This document shows positions 18,194 through 28,812 of a DNA stretch of 64,000 nucleotides, piece by piece (positions within the stretch are counted from its first letter, which is position 1; every line of letters begins with the position of its first letter). The notes under the pieces were generated by a model. It saw nothing but the letters and a program-made list of their open reading frames with translations. It was not told where the DNA came from and did no database searches. The stretch is from the NCBI GenBank assembly GCA_028714915.1, contig JAQTLL010000004.1:1-64000 (forward strand). The letters run 5' to 3'. The translations under genes were made by a program, and so were the position numbers. The stretch comes from Sulfuricurvum sp. (GTDB taxonomy: Bacteria; Campylobacterota; Campylobacteria; Campylobacterales; Sulfurimonadaceae).

Positions 18194-19168
18194 ATGAAAG
18201 AATTCACCCTGATTGAACTCAAACAAGTCACTCAAGATCTGAGTGTCCTCTACGTTGAAGATGAGAAAATGATTCGTGATGGGTTACTGGGAAGTCTAAA
18301 ACAACTCTTCAAAGAAGTAGAGGTAGCTGAAGATGGTGCTATTGGATGGGAACTCTATAAAAATTCTCGCTTTCATCTCATAATTACTGATATTTCAATG
18401 CCAAATATGGACGGTATCAGCATGATAAGTCATATTATGGAGAAAAATCCTGAGGCACGTATCATCGTCACCTCCGCCCAAAATGATGCCGAAAAACTTC
18501 TTACCCTCATTAATCTGGGAGTTGACCGATTTTTGACCAAACCTATCAATAAGCTCAACCTTATAAATGCCCTTTATACTGTTTGCTCCTCCATTGCCAA
18601 TAAACGTAAAATCAAAGCCTATCATCTAGAGCTTGAACAAAAAATTCGCCTCCTCAACACCCAAATGAAAAAAGAGCACGTTAAGACTAAACAAGCACAA
18701 TTAATCGATGAAAAAAAATCCGATCAAATCTATGATGATTATTTCTCATTTCTTGTTCGAGAAGATATTGACGAGCTAATCGAGCTCAACGAAGAACTGG
18801 ATTCGGATATTCTCCTCGCATTTCAAAACGACCGTATTGATCCCACCTACGTTACACGCCTATCTCAACGCTACAATCGCTATGGAACTGTCCTCTGTCG
18901 CTATACTGCTTTCAATGAAATTGGCACGCAAATACACTTCATGAGCAATGAGCTCGATACCCACCATCAAATATTTATTGACCACTCTTCTTCCATTCTC
19001 GAACTGCTAGAAAGCTTCAATTTTACCCTTATTACATTTCGACAGAATGTTCTGGAAAAAGAGTCCCCTAACCCCACGTTTTATAACCCGTCAATCCTCA
19101 GCGACATAACAATGATTAGCAATCTTCTCAGTCAAATCGAAGTTGATGGGGATATTGAGTTCTTCTGA
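18194..19168 (+). CDS. Response regulator with uncharacterised helical output domain
   Basis: 324 residues. Receiver domain about 15-135: acidic pocket VEDE (21-24), phosphoacceptor Asp66 in LIITDISMPNMDG, Ser/Thr in IVTSA (91-95) and Lys116 in LTKP. After a coiled coil (about 140-180) comes a C-terminal region of about 145 residues rich in helices (IDELIELNEELDSDI, RLSQRYNRYGTVL) that matches no DNA-binding or enzymatic output domain I recognise. It overlaps the next gene, a histidine kinase, by 1 base, so the two probably form one system. Confidence 0.85.
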   Translation: MKEFTLIELKQVTQDLSVLYVEDEKMIRDGLLGSLKQLFKEVEVAEDGAIGWELYKNSRFHLIITDISMPNMDGISMISHIMEKNPEARIIVTSAQNDAEKLLTLINLGVDRFLTKPINKLNLINALYTVCSSIANKRKIKAYHLELEQKIRLLNTQMKKEHVKTKQAQLIDEKKSDQIYDDYFSFLVREDIDELIELNEELDSDILLAFQNDRIDPTYVTRLSQRYNRYGTVLCRYTAFNEIGTQIHFMSNELDTHHQIFIDHSSSILELLESFNFTLITFRQNVLEKESPNPTFYNPSILSDITMISNLLSQIEVDGDIEFF

Positions 19169-20307
19169 TGATAAAAAAAGATCTTCTCCTAACCCAATAT
19201 AAAAATGCCCTCGACGCATCCCTTCATATCTCAAAAACAGATCCGGCGGGGATAATCACCTACGTCAACGAAAAGTTTTGTCAACTTAGTGGGTACAAAG
19301 AAGAGGAAATTATCGGGCAAACTCATCGTCTTTTTAAGCATCCTGACACCACAAAAGAGCAAATGGACGATCTATGGAGAACCGTTAGCTCTCAGCAGAT
19401 ATGGCATGGCACCGTTACAAACCAAACCAAAACCGGTGAACCGTTTTATACCGATACCTTTATTGTCCCGATTGTAAATGAACGAAATGAGATTGAAGAG
19501 TACATGGATATGCGTATCGATGTCACTGAATTGGAAACCCACTTACGCACACTTCAGATCAAGATCGATAAGGCGACTCAAGAGATCAAAGACCAGCAAG
19601 AGCGCCTCATCTCCCAATCACGCTCGGCTGCTTTGGGAGAGATGTTTGACAACATCGCCCACCAATGGCGGCAACCTATCGCAGCCATCAACAACGCCAT
19701 TATTAACGCCGAATTTGCCCTTGAGCTGGGAGGGATGAGTACTGAAGAGATTTTAGAAACGTTTCGACAAATCAATACCTATACGGCATTCCTCTCAGGG
19801 ACTATCGATGATTTTCGCAATTTTTCCAATCCTGACAAAGAAAAAACATGGTTTACCCCACATGAAATTATTCAACAAACCATCGAAATCCTTCACGGCT
19901 CATTGGATGCCAATACCATCTCCCTCCTTTATACTCCTAGCAAAGAGGAACAGCTTCTAAAAATCTACGGGTCCTCAGGTGAATTTTCTCAAGTTATTCT
20001 CAATATTCTCAGCAATGCACGTGATGCACTCAAAGAGCATACCATCAAAAACGGACATATCCTCATTGCATTAACACGCAAAGAGGATAGTATTTTTCTA
20101 CAAATAGCAGACAATGCAGGTGGAATTTTGCAAACCGTCCTCCCAAAAATCTTTGACCCCTATTTCAGCACCAAAAATAAAGCACAAGGGACAGGAATAG
20201 GATTGTATATGTCAAAAACAATTATTGAGAAACATTTTAACGGAAAATTGGAAGCAAAAAATGAAGGGGAAGGGGCAGTGTTTACGATAACAATACCGAT
20301 GCCTTAG
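19168..20307 (+). CDS. PAS-domain histidine kinase
   Basis: 379 residues with no membrane segment, so cytoplasmic. A PAS domain spans about 10-120 (ITYVNEKFCQLSGYKEEEIIGQ), resembling the Aer/redox-type PAS of many Campylobacterota kinases. A coiled coil precedes the dimerisation helix with His165 in DNIAHQWRQPI. The ATPase domain has the N box (VILNILSNARDAL), G1 (IADNAGG) and the G2-like GTGIGLYMSK. The HQWRQP form of the H box is frequent in this phylum. The stop codon abuts a palindromic repeat. Confidence 0.9.
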   Translation: MIKKDLLLTQYKNALDASLHISKTDPAGIITYVNEKFCQLSGYKEEEIIGQTHRLFKHPDTTKEQMDDLWRTVSSQQIWHGTVTNQTKTGEPFYTDTFIVPIVNERNEIEEYMDMRIDVTELETHLRTLQIKIDKATQEIKDQQERLISQSRSAALGEMFDNIAHQWRQPIAAINNAIINAEFALELGGMSTEEILETFRQINTYTAFLSGTIDDFRNFSNPDKEKTWFTPHEIIQQTIEILHGSLDANTISLLYTPSKEEQLLKIYGSSGEFSQVILNILSNARDALKEHTIKNGHILIALTRKEDSIFLQIADNAGGILQTVLPKIFDPYFSTKNKAQGTGIGLYMSKTIIEKHFNGKLEAKNEGEGAVFTITIPMP

Positions 20308-20333
20308 TCATTCCCGACTTAATCGGGAATGAC
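20307..20333. repeat. Dispersed palindromic repeat, single-hairpin form (copy 3)
   Basis: A perfect palindrome: 11-base arms GTCATTCCCGA and TCGGGAATGAC around CTTAA. It begins on the last base of the kinase stop codon and lies 9 bases before the end of nifU. It could terminate transcription from both sides, although no T-run follows. Confidence 0.85.
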
Positions 20334-20342
20334 AGAAGTGTA

Positions 20343-21317
20343 TTAAATTGGAAGAACGCGGATTTTACTTGAAAGTTTTTCTTTGAGTGTTGCTTCAATT
20401 GCATACAATGTTCCCGTACTTGAACTTGCACATCCATTGCATGAACCCAAATAGCGGATATAAATATCAATATAATCGGGTGAATCTTTGACATCAATAA
20501 TCTCTACATTCCCCCCGTCCATAATCAAAAACTGACGAACACTCTCATCGATTGCAGCATCAATTGCTTTGATCTTTTGTACCAGCGTCATTGACTCAAA
20601 ATCACCCTTACTTCCCGCATCGGCAGATGCCTGCATCTTCTCAACATCCATCTCACGACGAACATCCGCCAAAATATCGACCAAATAGTATTCACGTGCT
20701 TCATGCCCGCCAGGCTTGATACATGATTTACAAAAGCCGCCTGCTTTGGTGTAGTCCGTAATTTGTTCAATCGTTTTCAAATCATTAAGCTTGATAACTT
20801 CACGAAGCGTTCCGAGACTCACACGCGCACATTCACAGACGATAATCTCATCTTCAAAACTTGCCGCATCCACACCGAGATAGAGCCCTGCCGCTTTTTT
20901 GATAACGTCATACGCCATAACCGAACAGTGCATTTTTTGAGGCGGTACCGCCGGTATTTTTGGATCATCACGAAGCGACATCTCTACGTCGATGTTAGTA
21001 ATTTTAACCGCTTGCTGAACCGTTTTACCGATACACAACTGGGCCATCATATCTGAAGAAGCGATTGCCGTTCCACAACCAAAACTTTTGAACTTTGATT
21101 GTACAATAGTATCATTAGAGGGGTCAACCTCCCAATACAAACGTACCGCATCCCCACAGCTCTCTGCACCAAAATCGGCGACAATGAGAGTATGTCCTGC
21201 CGCATTGCATTCCTCTTGCGTAATCTCCCCTTGGTTATTAGGGTTGTTCATCAATGTTGTTACTTTGTTTGAGTACTGATCCCAAAGAGATCCGCCCAAT
21301 AAATCATTTTTTGCCAT
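20343..21317 (-). CDS. nifU: Fe-S cluster scaffold NifU
   Basis: 324 residues with the full three-part NifU layout. The N-terminal IscU-like scaffold has cysteines in GAESCGDAV, SFGCGTAI and MHCSVMAY. A central [2Fe-2S] BFD-like domain has CEC and CKSC. The C-terminal Nfu domain has the CNGC motif (LGSCNGCASSS). In Helicobacter and relatives NIF-type proteins are the housekeeping Fe-S assembly system, so nitrogen fixation need not be implied. The start MAKNDLLGG is chosen because AAAGGA precedes it; the frame extends 10 codons further. It lies 11 bases after nifS. Confidence 0.94.
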   Translation of the reverse strand: MAKNDLLGGSLWDQYSNKVTTLMNNPNNQGEITQEECNAAGHTLIVADFGAESCGDAVRLYWEVDPSNDTIVQSKFKSFGCGTAIASSDMMAQLCIGKTVQQAVKITNIDVEMSLRDDPKIPAVPPQKMHCSVMAYDVIKKAAGLYLGVDAASFEDEIIVCECARVSLGTLREVIKLNDLKTIEQITDYTKAGGFCKSCIKPGGHEAREYYLVDILADVRREMDVEKMQASADAGSKGDFESMTLVQKIKAIDAAIDESVRQFLIMDGGNVEIIDVKDSPDYIDIYIRYLGSCNGCASSSTGTLYAIEATLKEKLSSKIRVLPI

Positions 21318-21328
21318 AGTTGTTTCCT

Positions 21329-22666
<1,338 letters not shown>

Positions 22667-22704
22667 TGGTAGAATAGTGTATCCATCCCAAAAGGAACTC
22701 AATC

Positions 22705-23124
22705 ATGAATTCTCAAACATGGTATGCCCATTTTACCAAAAATTTCGCTAAATTAACGGGTAAATCGATCACTTTTATTCTAGCTATAACTATGATTTTG
22801 ATTTGGCTCCTCAGCGGACCATTTTTTGATTTTAGCAACACATGGCAACTCGTTATCAATACAACAACGACTATCATTACCTTTATGATGGTTTTTGTTA
22901 TCCAAAACACCCAAAACCGCGATACTGAAGCAATGCAGGTCAAGCTTGATGAGCTCATACGCGCAACACAAGGGGCGCACAATGCCCTCTTGGACTTGGA
23001 AGAGCTCGAAGAGGATCAGATTGATATATTTCGAGAAGAGTATGAAGTGCTCGCACGAGAAGCCCGAGCAGCACTCGAAGAGGGGGAACTTGATACCAAT
23101 ACTCCCGAGAGTACTGTGCACTAA
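22705..23124 (+). CDS. Low-affinity iron permease family membrane protein
   Basis: 139 residues. Two membrane segments (about 22-38 and 50-65) followed by FVIQNTQNRDTEAMQVKLDELIRA, the hallmark of the bacterial Iron_permease (Fet4-like) family, then a strongly acidic helical tail. Bacterial members are small, and their iron transport activity is not well established. It is divergent from nifS, which would fit an iron-related function. Confidence 0.82.
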   Translation: MNSQTWYAHFTKNFAKLTGKSITFILAITMILIWLLSGPFFDFSNTWQLVINTTTTIITFMMVFVIQNTQNRDTEAMQVKLDELIRATQGAHNALLDLEELEEDQIDIFREEYEVLAREARAALEEGELDTNTPESTVH

Positions 23125-23136
23125 TAAAGTACGACT

Positions 23137-24441
23137 TTACCCCATCAGCCCTATTAATTGATCAAGCGTCTCTTGGTATGGGCTTGAAACCATTGCCTCT
23201 TGCGACAAAAAGGTATCCATCTGCTCTTTTTTAGCAATTGCTTCGTCCAGTTCTTTGTCCGTCCCGCGCACATATGCACCAATACGAATCAACATCTCAT
23301 TTTCTTTAAGCAGCGTATAAAGACGGCGAAAATGCCGCACGGCGGTTAGGTGTTCAGGGGTAATGATGTCGTTCATCACCCGTGACGCGGAGTTGAGAAT
23401 ATGTATGGGGGGATAGATTCCAAAATCGGTCAATTCGCGTGAGAGGACGATGTGCCCATCCAAAATCGAGCGCGACTGATCGGCGATAGGATCACTCATA
23501 TCATCACCCTCGACTAAAATGGTAAAAAAGGCGGTAATCGAACCATGCCCTTCCTCTTTTCCGGCACGCTCCATCAGCTGCGGCAAAAGAGTAAGAGAGG
23601 AAGGGGGGTATCCCTTGGAAGTCGGCGGCTCACCCAAGGCCAGACCGATTTCCCGCTGTGCCATCGCAAAACGGGTTACCGAGTCCATCATAAACAAGAC
23701 ATCATGCCCTTGTGACTTGAAATACTCCGCCACACTCATCGCACTAAATGCACCGTATTTGCGCATAAGGGGGGAATCATCACTCGTCGCAACAACTAAA
23801 ACCGTATTTTCAAGATTACCGCCGAGCGATTTTTCGATAAATTCGGGAACTTCGCGTCCCCGCTCACCGATGAGAGCAACGACTTTAATCGGAGCTTGAG
23901 CACCACGCACAATCATCCCCATCAGTGTCGATTTACCCACACCGCTTCCGGCAAAAATACCGAGTTTTTGCCCTTTTCCGCAGGTCAGCAATCCATCGAT
24001 AGTTTTCACCCCTACGCTAAATACTTCATCAATCATCCCCCGCTTCATGGCAGCAATAGGAGCTTTGATAATCGGCTCGACATGACTGCCAAATACGGGA
24101 CCTTTTCCATCGATAGGCTTCATAAACGGATCAACCACCCGCCCCAAAAGTCCATCGCCTACTTCAATAGACATCCCATTTTGATTAGGAAATACTTTAT
24201 CTCCCGCACGAAATCCTTCGACAAACCGAAAGGGGGTAATAAAAAATCGGTTACGCTCTACTTCACTCACCATCCCCATTGTCTCATGAGCATCAACATC
24301 CGAAACAATAGTAACGGTATCGCCGATGCTCACATGAAGCCCCTCCGCCACGATGACCGTCGGAGAAATTTTTGTAATAGTCCCAAAAACGGTATGAAGT
24401 TTTTGAGAGCCCAAACGATCGCGAAGTGATTTTAATGGCAT
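23137..24441 (-). CDS. fliI: Flagellar export ATPase FliI
   Basis: 434 residues. Walker A is GSGVGKS (165-171) in KLGIFAGSGVGKST, with VALIGERGREVPEFI and SLTLLPQLMERAGK, characteristic of the FliI/SctN branch of rotary ATPases. It unfolds and delivers flagellar export substrates. FliI is preferred over a virulence SctN because it stands alone without injectisome genes, and flagellar genes are scattered in this phylum. It is 3 bases downstream of folE on the same strand. Confidence 0.92.
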   Translation of the reverse strand: MPLKSLRDRLGSQKLHTVFGTITKISPTVIVAEGLHVSIGDTVTIVSDVDAHETMGMVSEVERNRFFITPFRFVEGFRAGDKVFPNQNGMSIEVGDGLLGRVVDPFMKPIDGKGPVFGSHVEPIIKAPIAAMKRGMIDEVFSVGVKTIDGLLTCGKGQKLGIFAGSGVGKSTLMGMIVRGAQAPIKVVALIGERGREVPEFIEKSLGGNLENTVLVVATSDDSPLMRKYGAFSAMSVAEYFKSQGHDVLFMMDSVTRFAMAQREIGLALGEPPTSKGYPPSSLTLLPQLMERAGKEEGHGSITAFFTILVEGDDMSDPIADQSRSILDGHIVLSRELTDFGIYPPIHILNSASRVMNDIITPEHLTAVRHFRRLYTLLKENEMLIRIGAYVRGTDKELDEAIAKKEQMDTFLSQEAMVSSPYQETLDQLIGLMG

Positions 24442-24444
24442 TGA

Positions 24445-25032
24445 TTAATAACGATTACCGCTATGAGAATTGATGAGGCTAAAAAATTCCATGCGTGTTT
24501 TTTCATCCCGCTTGAACAATCCGCGAAGTGCGCTTGAAGTCGTTGTCGAACTAATTTTCTCAACACCTCGCATTTCCATACACATGTGCCGGGCTTGGAT
24601 AACTACCGCCACCCCTTTGGGGGAAATAGATTGCATCAGGGCATCGGCAATTTGCTCTGTAAGCTGTTCTTGGATTTGCATCCGTCGTGCGAATATATCC
24701 ACAACGCGAGGAATTTTTGATAACCCCACAACTTTTCCATCCGGAATATACGCTACATGAGCACGTCCGATAATGGGAAGAAGATGATGTTCGCACGTAG
24801 AATAAAATTCGATGTCTTTAATCAGAACCATCTCATCGTTACTGCTTTCAAACATCGCAGAATTTAAAATAGCTTGGGGATCTTCTTTGTACCCGCCATA
24901 GATAAATTCGTATGCCTTCAAAACACGCTCAGGAGTTTTAAGCAACCCCTCACGCGTCACGTCTTCGCCGATATGGGTAATCATTGTTTTTACTGCGTTT
25001 ACAAACTGTTGCTGTTTAATTGTATCAGGCAT
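24445..25032 (-). CDS. folE: GTP cyclohydrolase I
   Basis: 195 residues from the ATG giving [10 protein letters not shown], which has GAGAG a few bases upstream; an ATG 4 codons earlier is possible. Zinc ligands and catalytic residues lie in [20 protein letters not shown] and in the later [10 protein letters not shown] block. The product, dihydroneopterin triphosphate, feeds folate; it may also feed queuosine synthesis, for which queF is present at 52.8 kb. It is cotranscribed with fliI judging by spacing. Confidence 0.95.
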   Translation of the reverse strand: MPDTIKQQQFVNAVKTMITHIGEDVTREGLLKTPERVLKAYEFIYGGYKEDPQAILNSAMFESSNDEMVLIKDIEFYSTCEHHLLPIIGRAHVAYIPDGKVVGLSKIPRVVDIFARRMQIQEQLTEQIADALMQSISPKGVAVVIQARHMCMEMRGVEKISSTTTSSALRGLFKRDEKTRMEFFSLINSHSGNRY

Positions 25033-25058
25033 AGCTTCTCTCATTTAGTTAAAATATC

Positions 25059-25129
25059 TGCCTCTTTCAATGAGGCAAGCTTTAGTGCCATAGCGGCTAG
25101 CGTAGCCAAAGGAATAAAATCTCTTTGGC
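25059..25129. repeat. Two tandem hairpins upstream of folE and tig
   Basis: TGCCTC (25059-25064) pairs with GAGGCA (25072-25077), and GCCAAAG (25105-25111) pairs with CTTTGGC (25123-25129), with TTTAGTGCCATAGCG between. It lies in the divergent folE/tig gap. The layout recalls, in reverse orientation, the structured element at 31441 and 48956, but sequence identity is low. The rest of the gap (to 25247) shows only AT-rich promoter-like sequence. Confidence 0.45.
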
Positions 25130-25247
25130 GTTCTAAAATAATGTTATTACTCTAACACGTTATAGCTTTTATTCAGCCATTTATTAACCCTTTTAGGGTA
25201 CTATTGCCACCATTTACTCATCATGAGATAACCTTACAAGGATACAA

Positions 25248-26543
25248 ATGCAAATCACAACCAACAAAATTGACTCCGCAAACGCAAAAATCAATGCGGC
25301 TATTACACGCAACACGATCGACAGCAATGTCGAAAAAATCGCCAATCAGTTAAGCAAAGAGGCAAAAATTGCCGGTTTCCGTAAAGGTAAAGTTCCTTTG
25401 AGTGCGGTTAAAAAGCAATACGGCGAACGCCTTGTTCAAGATGCTGAAGCACAAGCATTGCGTGATCTTTTAAATGAAGGTCTTAAAGTAATGGAGATCG
25501 CAAACGATACTCTCATCGGTGAACCAAATATTACAAAATTTGAAAAAACCGAGAACGGTATCGACGTTGAAGTGACCATTGCAATGCGTCCTGCAATCCT
25601 TTTGGGTGATTATGCGGCAATGGTTCCTGAAGTGGCAAAACCTGCTATTGAAGATGCTGCGATTATGGCACGTATCGAAGAGTTGGCAGGGGCGCAAGCA
25701 CCTCTCGTCAATATTGAGGAAGACCGCGCGCTAGAGAGCGGCGATTCAGCCCTTCTTGATTTTGAAGGATTTGTAGACGGCGAACCGTTCGAGGGGGGAA
25801 AAGCAGAAAATTTCTCACTTCGTTTGGGAAGCGGTCAGTTTATCCCAGGATTTGAAGAACAAGTGATCGGGATGAAAAAAGGGGATGAAAAAACCATCGA
25901 TGTTACTTTCCCTGAAAACTACGGCGGAGCGAAACTTGCCGGCAAACCGGCACAATTCAAAGTAAAAATCCACGCTATACAAGCCAAAGAAGCGGTAGTT
26001 GTTGATGATGAATTGGCGAAAAAAATGCTTCCGGGCTTTGACGATGCAAGCGTTGATATGCTTAAAGAAAAAGTAAAAGAGCAGCTTGAAACCGAAGCAA
26101 TGAGTGCATTGTACAACGACGAGCTCAAACCAAATTTGATGGAAACATTTGTCAGTGCGTTTACTATCGATCTCCCAGAATTCATCGTTGAGCAAGAAAT
26201 GGATATGGCACTCAACAAAAAAGCGCGTGATATGAATGAGGCAGAAATCCAAGAGCTTCGTGATGATGCTGAAAAAGTAAAAGCCATTCGTGAAACATTC
26301 CGTGACGATGCGTGCCGTGCAGTAAAAGCGACGTTTATCGTAGACGCTCTTGCCCGCGCTGAAAATATTGCTGTTAATGAGCAAGAATTGATGCAAACCA
26401 TCTATTTTGAAGCGATGCAAATGGGTCAGGATCCTGCAGCAGTTTATAAAAACTACCAAGAGTCAGGCTATCTCCCGGCGATTCAAATGGCGATGATCGA
26501 AGATCGCGTACTTAGCAAATTGCTAAACGATAAAATCAAGTAA
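25248..26543 (+). CDS. tig: Trigger factor
   Basis: 431 residues. The ribosome-binding signature GFRKGKVP is at about 44-51, a central FKBP-like PPIase domain spans about 150-245 ([32 protein letters not shown]), and a helical C-terminal arm follows. It is the ribosome-bound chaperone. clpP starts 5 bases after the stop, an association seen widely in bacteria. Confidence 0.95.
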   Translation: MQITTNKIDSANAKINAAITRNTIDSNVEKIANQLSKEAKIAGFRKGKVPLSAVKKQYGERLVQDAEAQALRDLLNEGLKVMEIANDTLIGEPNITKFEKTENGIDVEVTIAMRPAILLGDYAAMVPEVAKPAIEDAAIMARIEELAGAQAPLVNIEEDRALESGDSALLDFEGFVDGEPFEGGKAENFSLRLGSGQFIPGFEEQVIGMKKGDEKTIDVTFPENYGGAKLAGKPAQFKVKIHAIQAKEAVVVDDELAKKMLPGFDDASVDMLKEKVKEQLETEAMSALYNDELKPNLMETFVSAFTIDLPEFIVEQEMDMALNKKARDMNEAEIQELRDDAEKVKAIRETFRDDACRAVKATFIVDALARAENIAVNEQELMQTIYFEAMQMGQDPAAVYKNYQESGYLPAIQMAMIEDRVLSKLLNDKIK

Positions 26544-26548
26544 TCTGT

Positions 26549-27151
26549 ATGAGCTATATCCCATACGTTATCGAAAAAACAGGGCGCGGAGAGAGATCGT
26601 ATGACATCTACTCGCGTCTTCTCAAAGACCGTATTATTATGCTTAGCGGTGAGGTGAACGATCAAGTTTCCTCCTCTATCGTGGCACAGATGCTCTTTTT
26701 GGAAGCAGAAGATCCTCAAAAAGACATCTATTTCTATATCAATTCTCCGGGCGGTGTTATCACCTCTGGGATGGCGATTTATGACACAATGAATTATATC
26801 CGTTCTGATATTTGTACCATCTGTATCGGTCAAGCTGCATCGATGGGGGCATTTTTGCTCAGTTCTGGAACGAAGGGGAAACGTTATGCATTGCCGCATG
26901 CACGCATTATGATCCATCAGCCTCTTGGGGGTGCTCAAGGTCAAGCAACTGACATCGAGATTCAAGCCAAAGAGATTTTGCGCATGAAAGCGGAACTTAA
27001 TGAAATTTTGGCAAAAAACTGTGGGCAAACTATCAAAAAACTTGAAAAAGATACCGATCGTGATAATTTTATGTCAGCCGCAGAGGGTGTAGAGTATGGT
27101 ATCATTGACGAAGTACTTGTACAAAAAGAGAAAGCTGAAGCCAAAGAGTAA
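26549..27151 (+). CDS. clpP: ATP-dependent Clp protease proteolytic subunit
   Basis: 200 residues. Catalytic triad Ser98 ([11 protein letters not shown]), His123 ([10 protein letters not shown]) and Asp172 ([10 protein letters not shown]). Standard length and N-terminus ([20 protein letters not shown]). It forms the barrel used by ClpA/ClpX; those unfoldases are not in the window. It lies between tig and a GGDEF-like gene with 3 bases to the next start. Confidence 0.96.
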   Translation: MSYIPYVIEKTGRGERSYDIYSRLLKDRIIMLSGEVNDQVSSSIVAQMLFLEAEDPQKDIYFYINSPGGVITSGMAIYDTMNYIRSDICTICIGQAASMGAFLLSSGTKGKRYALPHARIMIHQPLGGAQGQATDIEIQAKEILRMKAELNEILAKNCGQTIKKLEKDTDRDNFMSAAEGVEYGIIDEVLVQKEKAEAKE

Positions 27152-27154
27152 TTT

Positions 27155-28192
27155 ATGATAGAAGAGCAAAAAAATTCACATCATGCTGCATCACGTCTCC
27201 AAGACAGCAAGCAGATTCACGTCGGATCTCTCAGTGATCCGACCAGTGATTTGGAAATTTTTGCCAAAGAAGTGCTTAATGCCTTAATCAACGATAATCT
27301 TCCCCCTACCCCTAATAACTTTGCTCTCTATTTCGATCGGATACTCGAAGACAAAAGTGATAGCTTGCGTCATCAGATCGGCTCTATTTTAGAGCTTGAA
27401 GAGAGTGATGAAGATGAACAAAATGTCGAACTTGAAAAAACTCTGAAGCAAGGATTTTCGTCCGTTAAAAGCATTCTTCAACTCAGCAGTACCCTCTATA
27501 AAAATATGACACTGATGGAAAAAATTCTTGACAAACGTAAAGAGGAGATTAAAAACACTCCCTCTTTAGCAGTCGCGAATGATCTTCTTACCTCTCTTGG
27601 CAATGATATTGGAAAATTGGGAAATATCTTAAAAAAACAAGTCTCTCATCTGAAAGACCTCTACAACGAAACCGCCACGATTGTTCGACAGGTTGAAAAT
27701 GAGACAATTTTTGACGATCAGTTTGGTGTCTACAATAAGCGCTATCTAATCTCAAAACTCACACAAGAATCACATATGATGGTTGAATTTCGCCATAAAA
27801 GTTCTCTTATTTTAGTATGTTTATCCAACACAACCATCTCTCAAATCAGTAGCGATAAAGCCAAACAGCTTATGGTTCGTACCGTTGCACGACTGCTGCT
27901 TAAAACCTCCAGACGCAGCGATACCGTCGCTCACTATGGAGACGGAACCTTTGCAATGATGCTCAAACATACCGATATAGAGAGTGCCAAGCGTGCAGCC
28001 GATCGGTTATTTGAGCTCGTCGCATCCACCAATTTCTTTCTTGGTGAACAAGAGATCTCTCTTCGTATCGCCATAGGTGTGGCAGAAATCAATCCAATCC
28101 ATACCGTAGAACACCTCCTCGCAGGTACACTTGATGCTATGGAAGCTGCAAACAATGAATCAAAGAATCATTACGTCATCTGTAACGCATAG
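27155..28192 (+). CDS. Degenerate GGDEF-domain protein
   Basis: 345 residues, soluble. A helical N-terminal region (about 30-180) is followed by a GGDEF fold (about 185-345, FDDQFGVYNKRYLISKL). The active-site loop reads HYGDGTFAMML, so the GG(D/E)EF motif is changed to GDGTF; diguanylate cyclase activity is therefore unlikely, and a binding or structural role is more plausible. The N-terminal part (LPPTPNNFALYFD) resembles a region found ahead of GGDEF domains in related proteins. Position between clpP and def is typical of the phylum, from memory. Confidence 0.8.
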   Translation: MIEEQKNSHHAASRLQDSKQIHVGSLSDPTSDLEIFAKEVLNALINDNLPPTPNNFALYFDRILEDKSDSLRHQIGSILELEESDEDEQNVELEKTLKQGFSSVKSILQLSSTLYKNMTLMEKILDKRKEEIKNTPSLAVANDLLTSLGNDIGKLGNILKKQVSHLKDLYNETATIVRQVENETIFDDQFGVYNKRYLISKLTQESHMMVEFRHKSSLILVCLSNTTISQISSDKAKQLMVRTVARLLLKTSRRSDTVAHYGDGTFAMMLKHTDIESAKRAADRLFELVASTNFFLGEQEISLRIAIGVAEINPIHTVEHLLAGTLDAMEAANNESKNHYVICNA

Positions 28193-28204
28193 GCACTCTT
28201 TTCC

Positions 28205-28723
28205 ATGAAACTACAAATACTTACCTACCCCGATAAACTGCTCAAAGCTCACTCTAAAAAAGTTACTTTTTTTGACGATAAACTCCATGGACTTCTTGAT
28301 AATATGTTTGAAACCATGATGGAGAGCAATGGTATTGGGCTTGCTGCTATTCAAGTTGCCCATCCTATCCGTGCGCTCATACTCTGTATCCCCGATGAAG
28401 AGGGGAATCAACTCAAAGAAAATACATTAGAGATTATCAATCCCGTTATCCATAATCCCCAAGGAAGCACCATCTACCAAGAGGGGTGCTTAAGCGTTCC
28501 GGGATTTTATGAAGATATTGAGCGCTTTGAATCCCTTACGCTCCATTACCATGACCGCCATGGAAATGAATCGACATTAGAAGCCAATGAACTTTTAGCC
28601 ATTGCCATACAACACGAAATGGATCATTTGGAGGGAAAACTCTTCATTGAAAAACTCTCTTACAATCGCCGTAAAAAGTTTGAAAAAGAGTACAAACGTG
28701 CCCTAAAAGAAAAAAAACAGTAA
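28205..28723 (+). CDS. def: Peptide deformylase
   Basis: 172 residues. The three deformylase motifs are present: GIGLAAIQV (43-51), EGCLSVPG (93-100, Cys95) and QHEMDHLEG (136-144, His137, Glu138, His141). It removes the N-formyl group from nascent proteins, matching its location after tig and clpP in a protein-maturation cluster. Confidence 0.96.
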   Translation: MKLQILTYPDKLLKAHSKKVTFFDDKLHGLLDNMFETMMESNGIGLAAIQVAHPIRALILCIPDEEGNQLKENTLEIINPVIHNPQGSTIYQEGCLSVPGFYEDIERFESLTLHYHDRHGNESTLEANELLAIAIQHEMDHLEGKLFIEKLSYNRRKKFEKEYKRALKEKKQ

Positions 28724-28737
28724 AATCTCCCTATTTT

Positions 28738-28760
28738 ATTGCATTTTGCAATATTTTTTC
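28738..28760 (+). terminator. Weak intrinsic terminator after def
   Basis: ATTGCA (28738-28743) and TGCAAT (28747-28752) form a 6-bp hairpin followed by a run of six Ts. The stem is AT-rich, so termination may be partial; comM follows 53 bases later. Confidence 0.4.
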
Positions 28761-28812
28761 CCTAAAAAAATTATTTTGTTACAATTGTTGTACTTAATAA
28801 TAGGGGTGGTAG

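Noticed and set aside
25815..26459. 214-codon antisense frame within tig
   Set aside because: Fully contained in trigger factor; amino-acid composition is Phe/Cys/His-rich and shadow-like.
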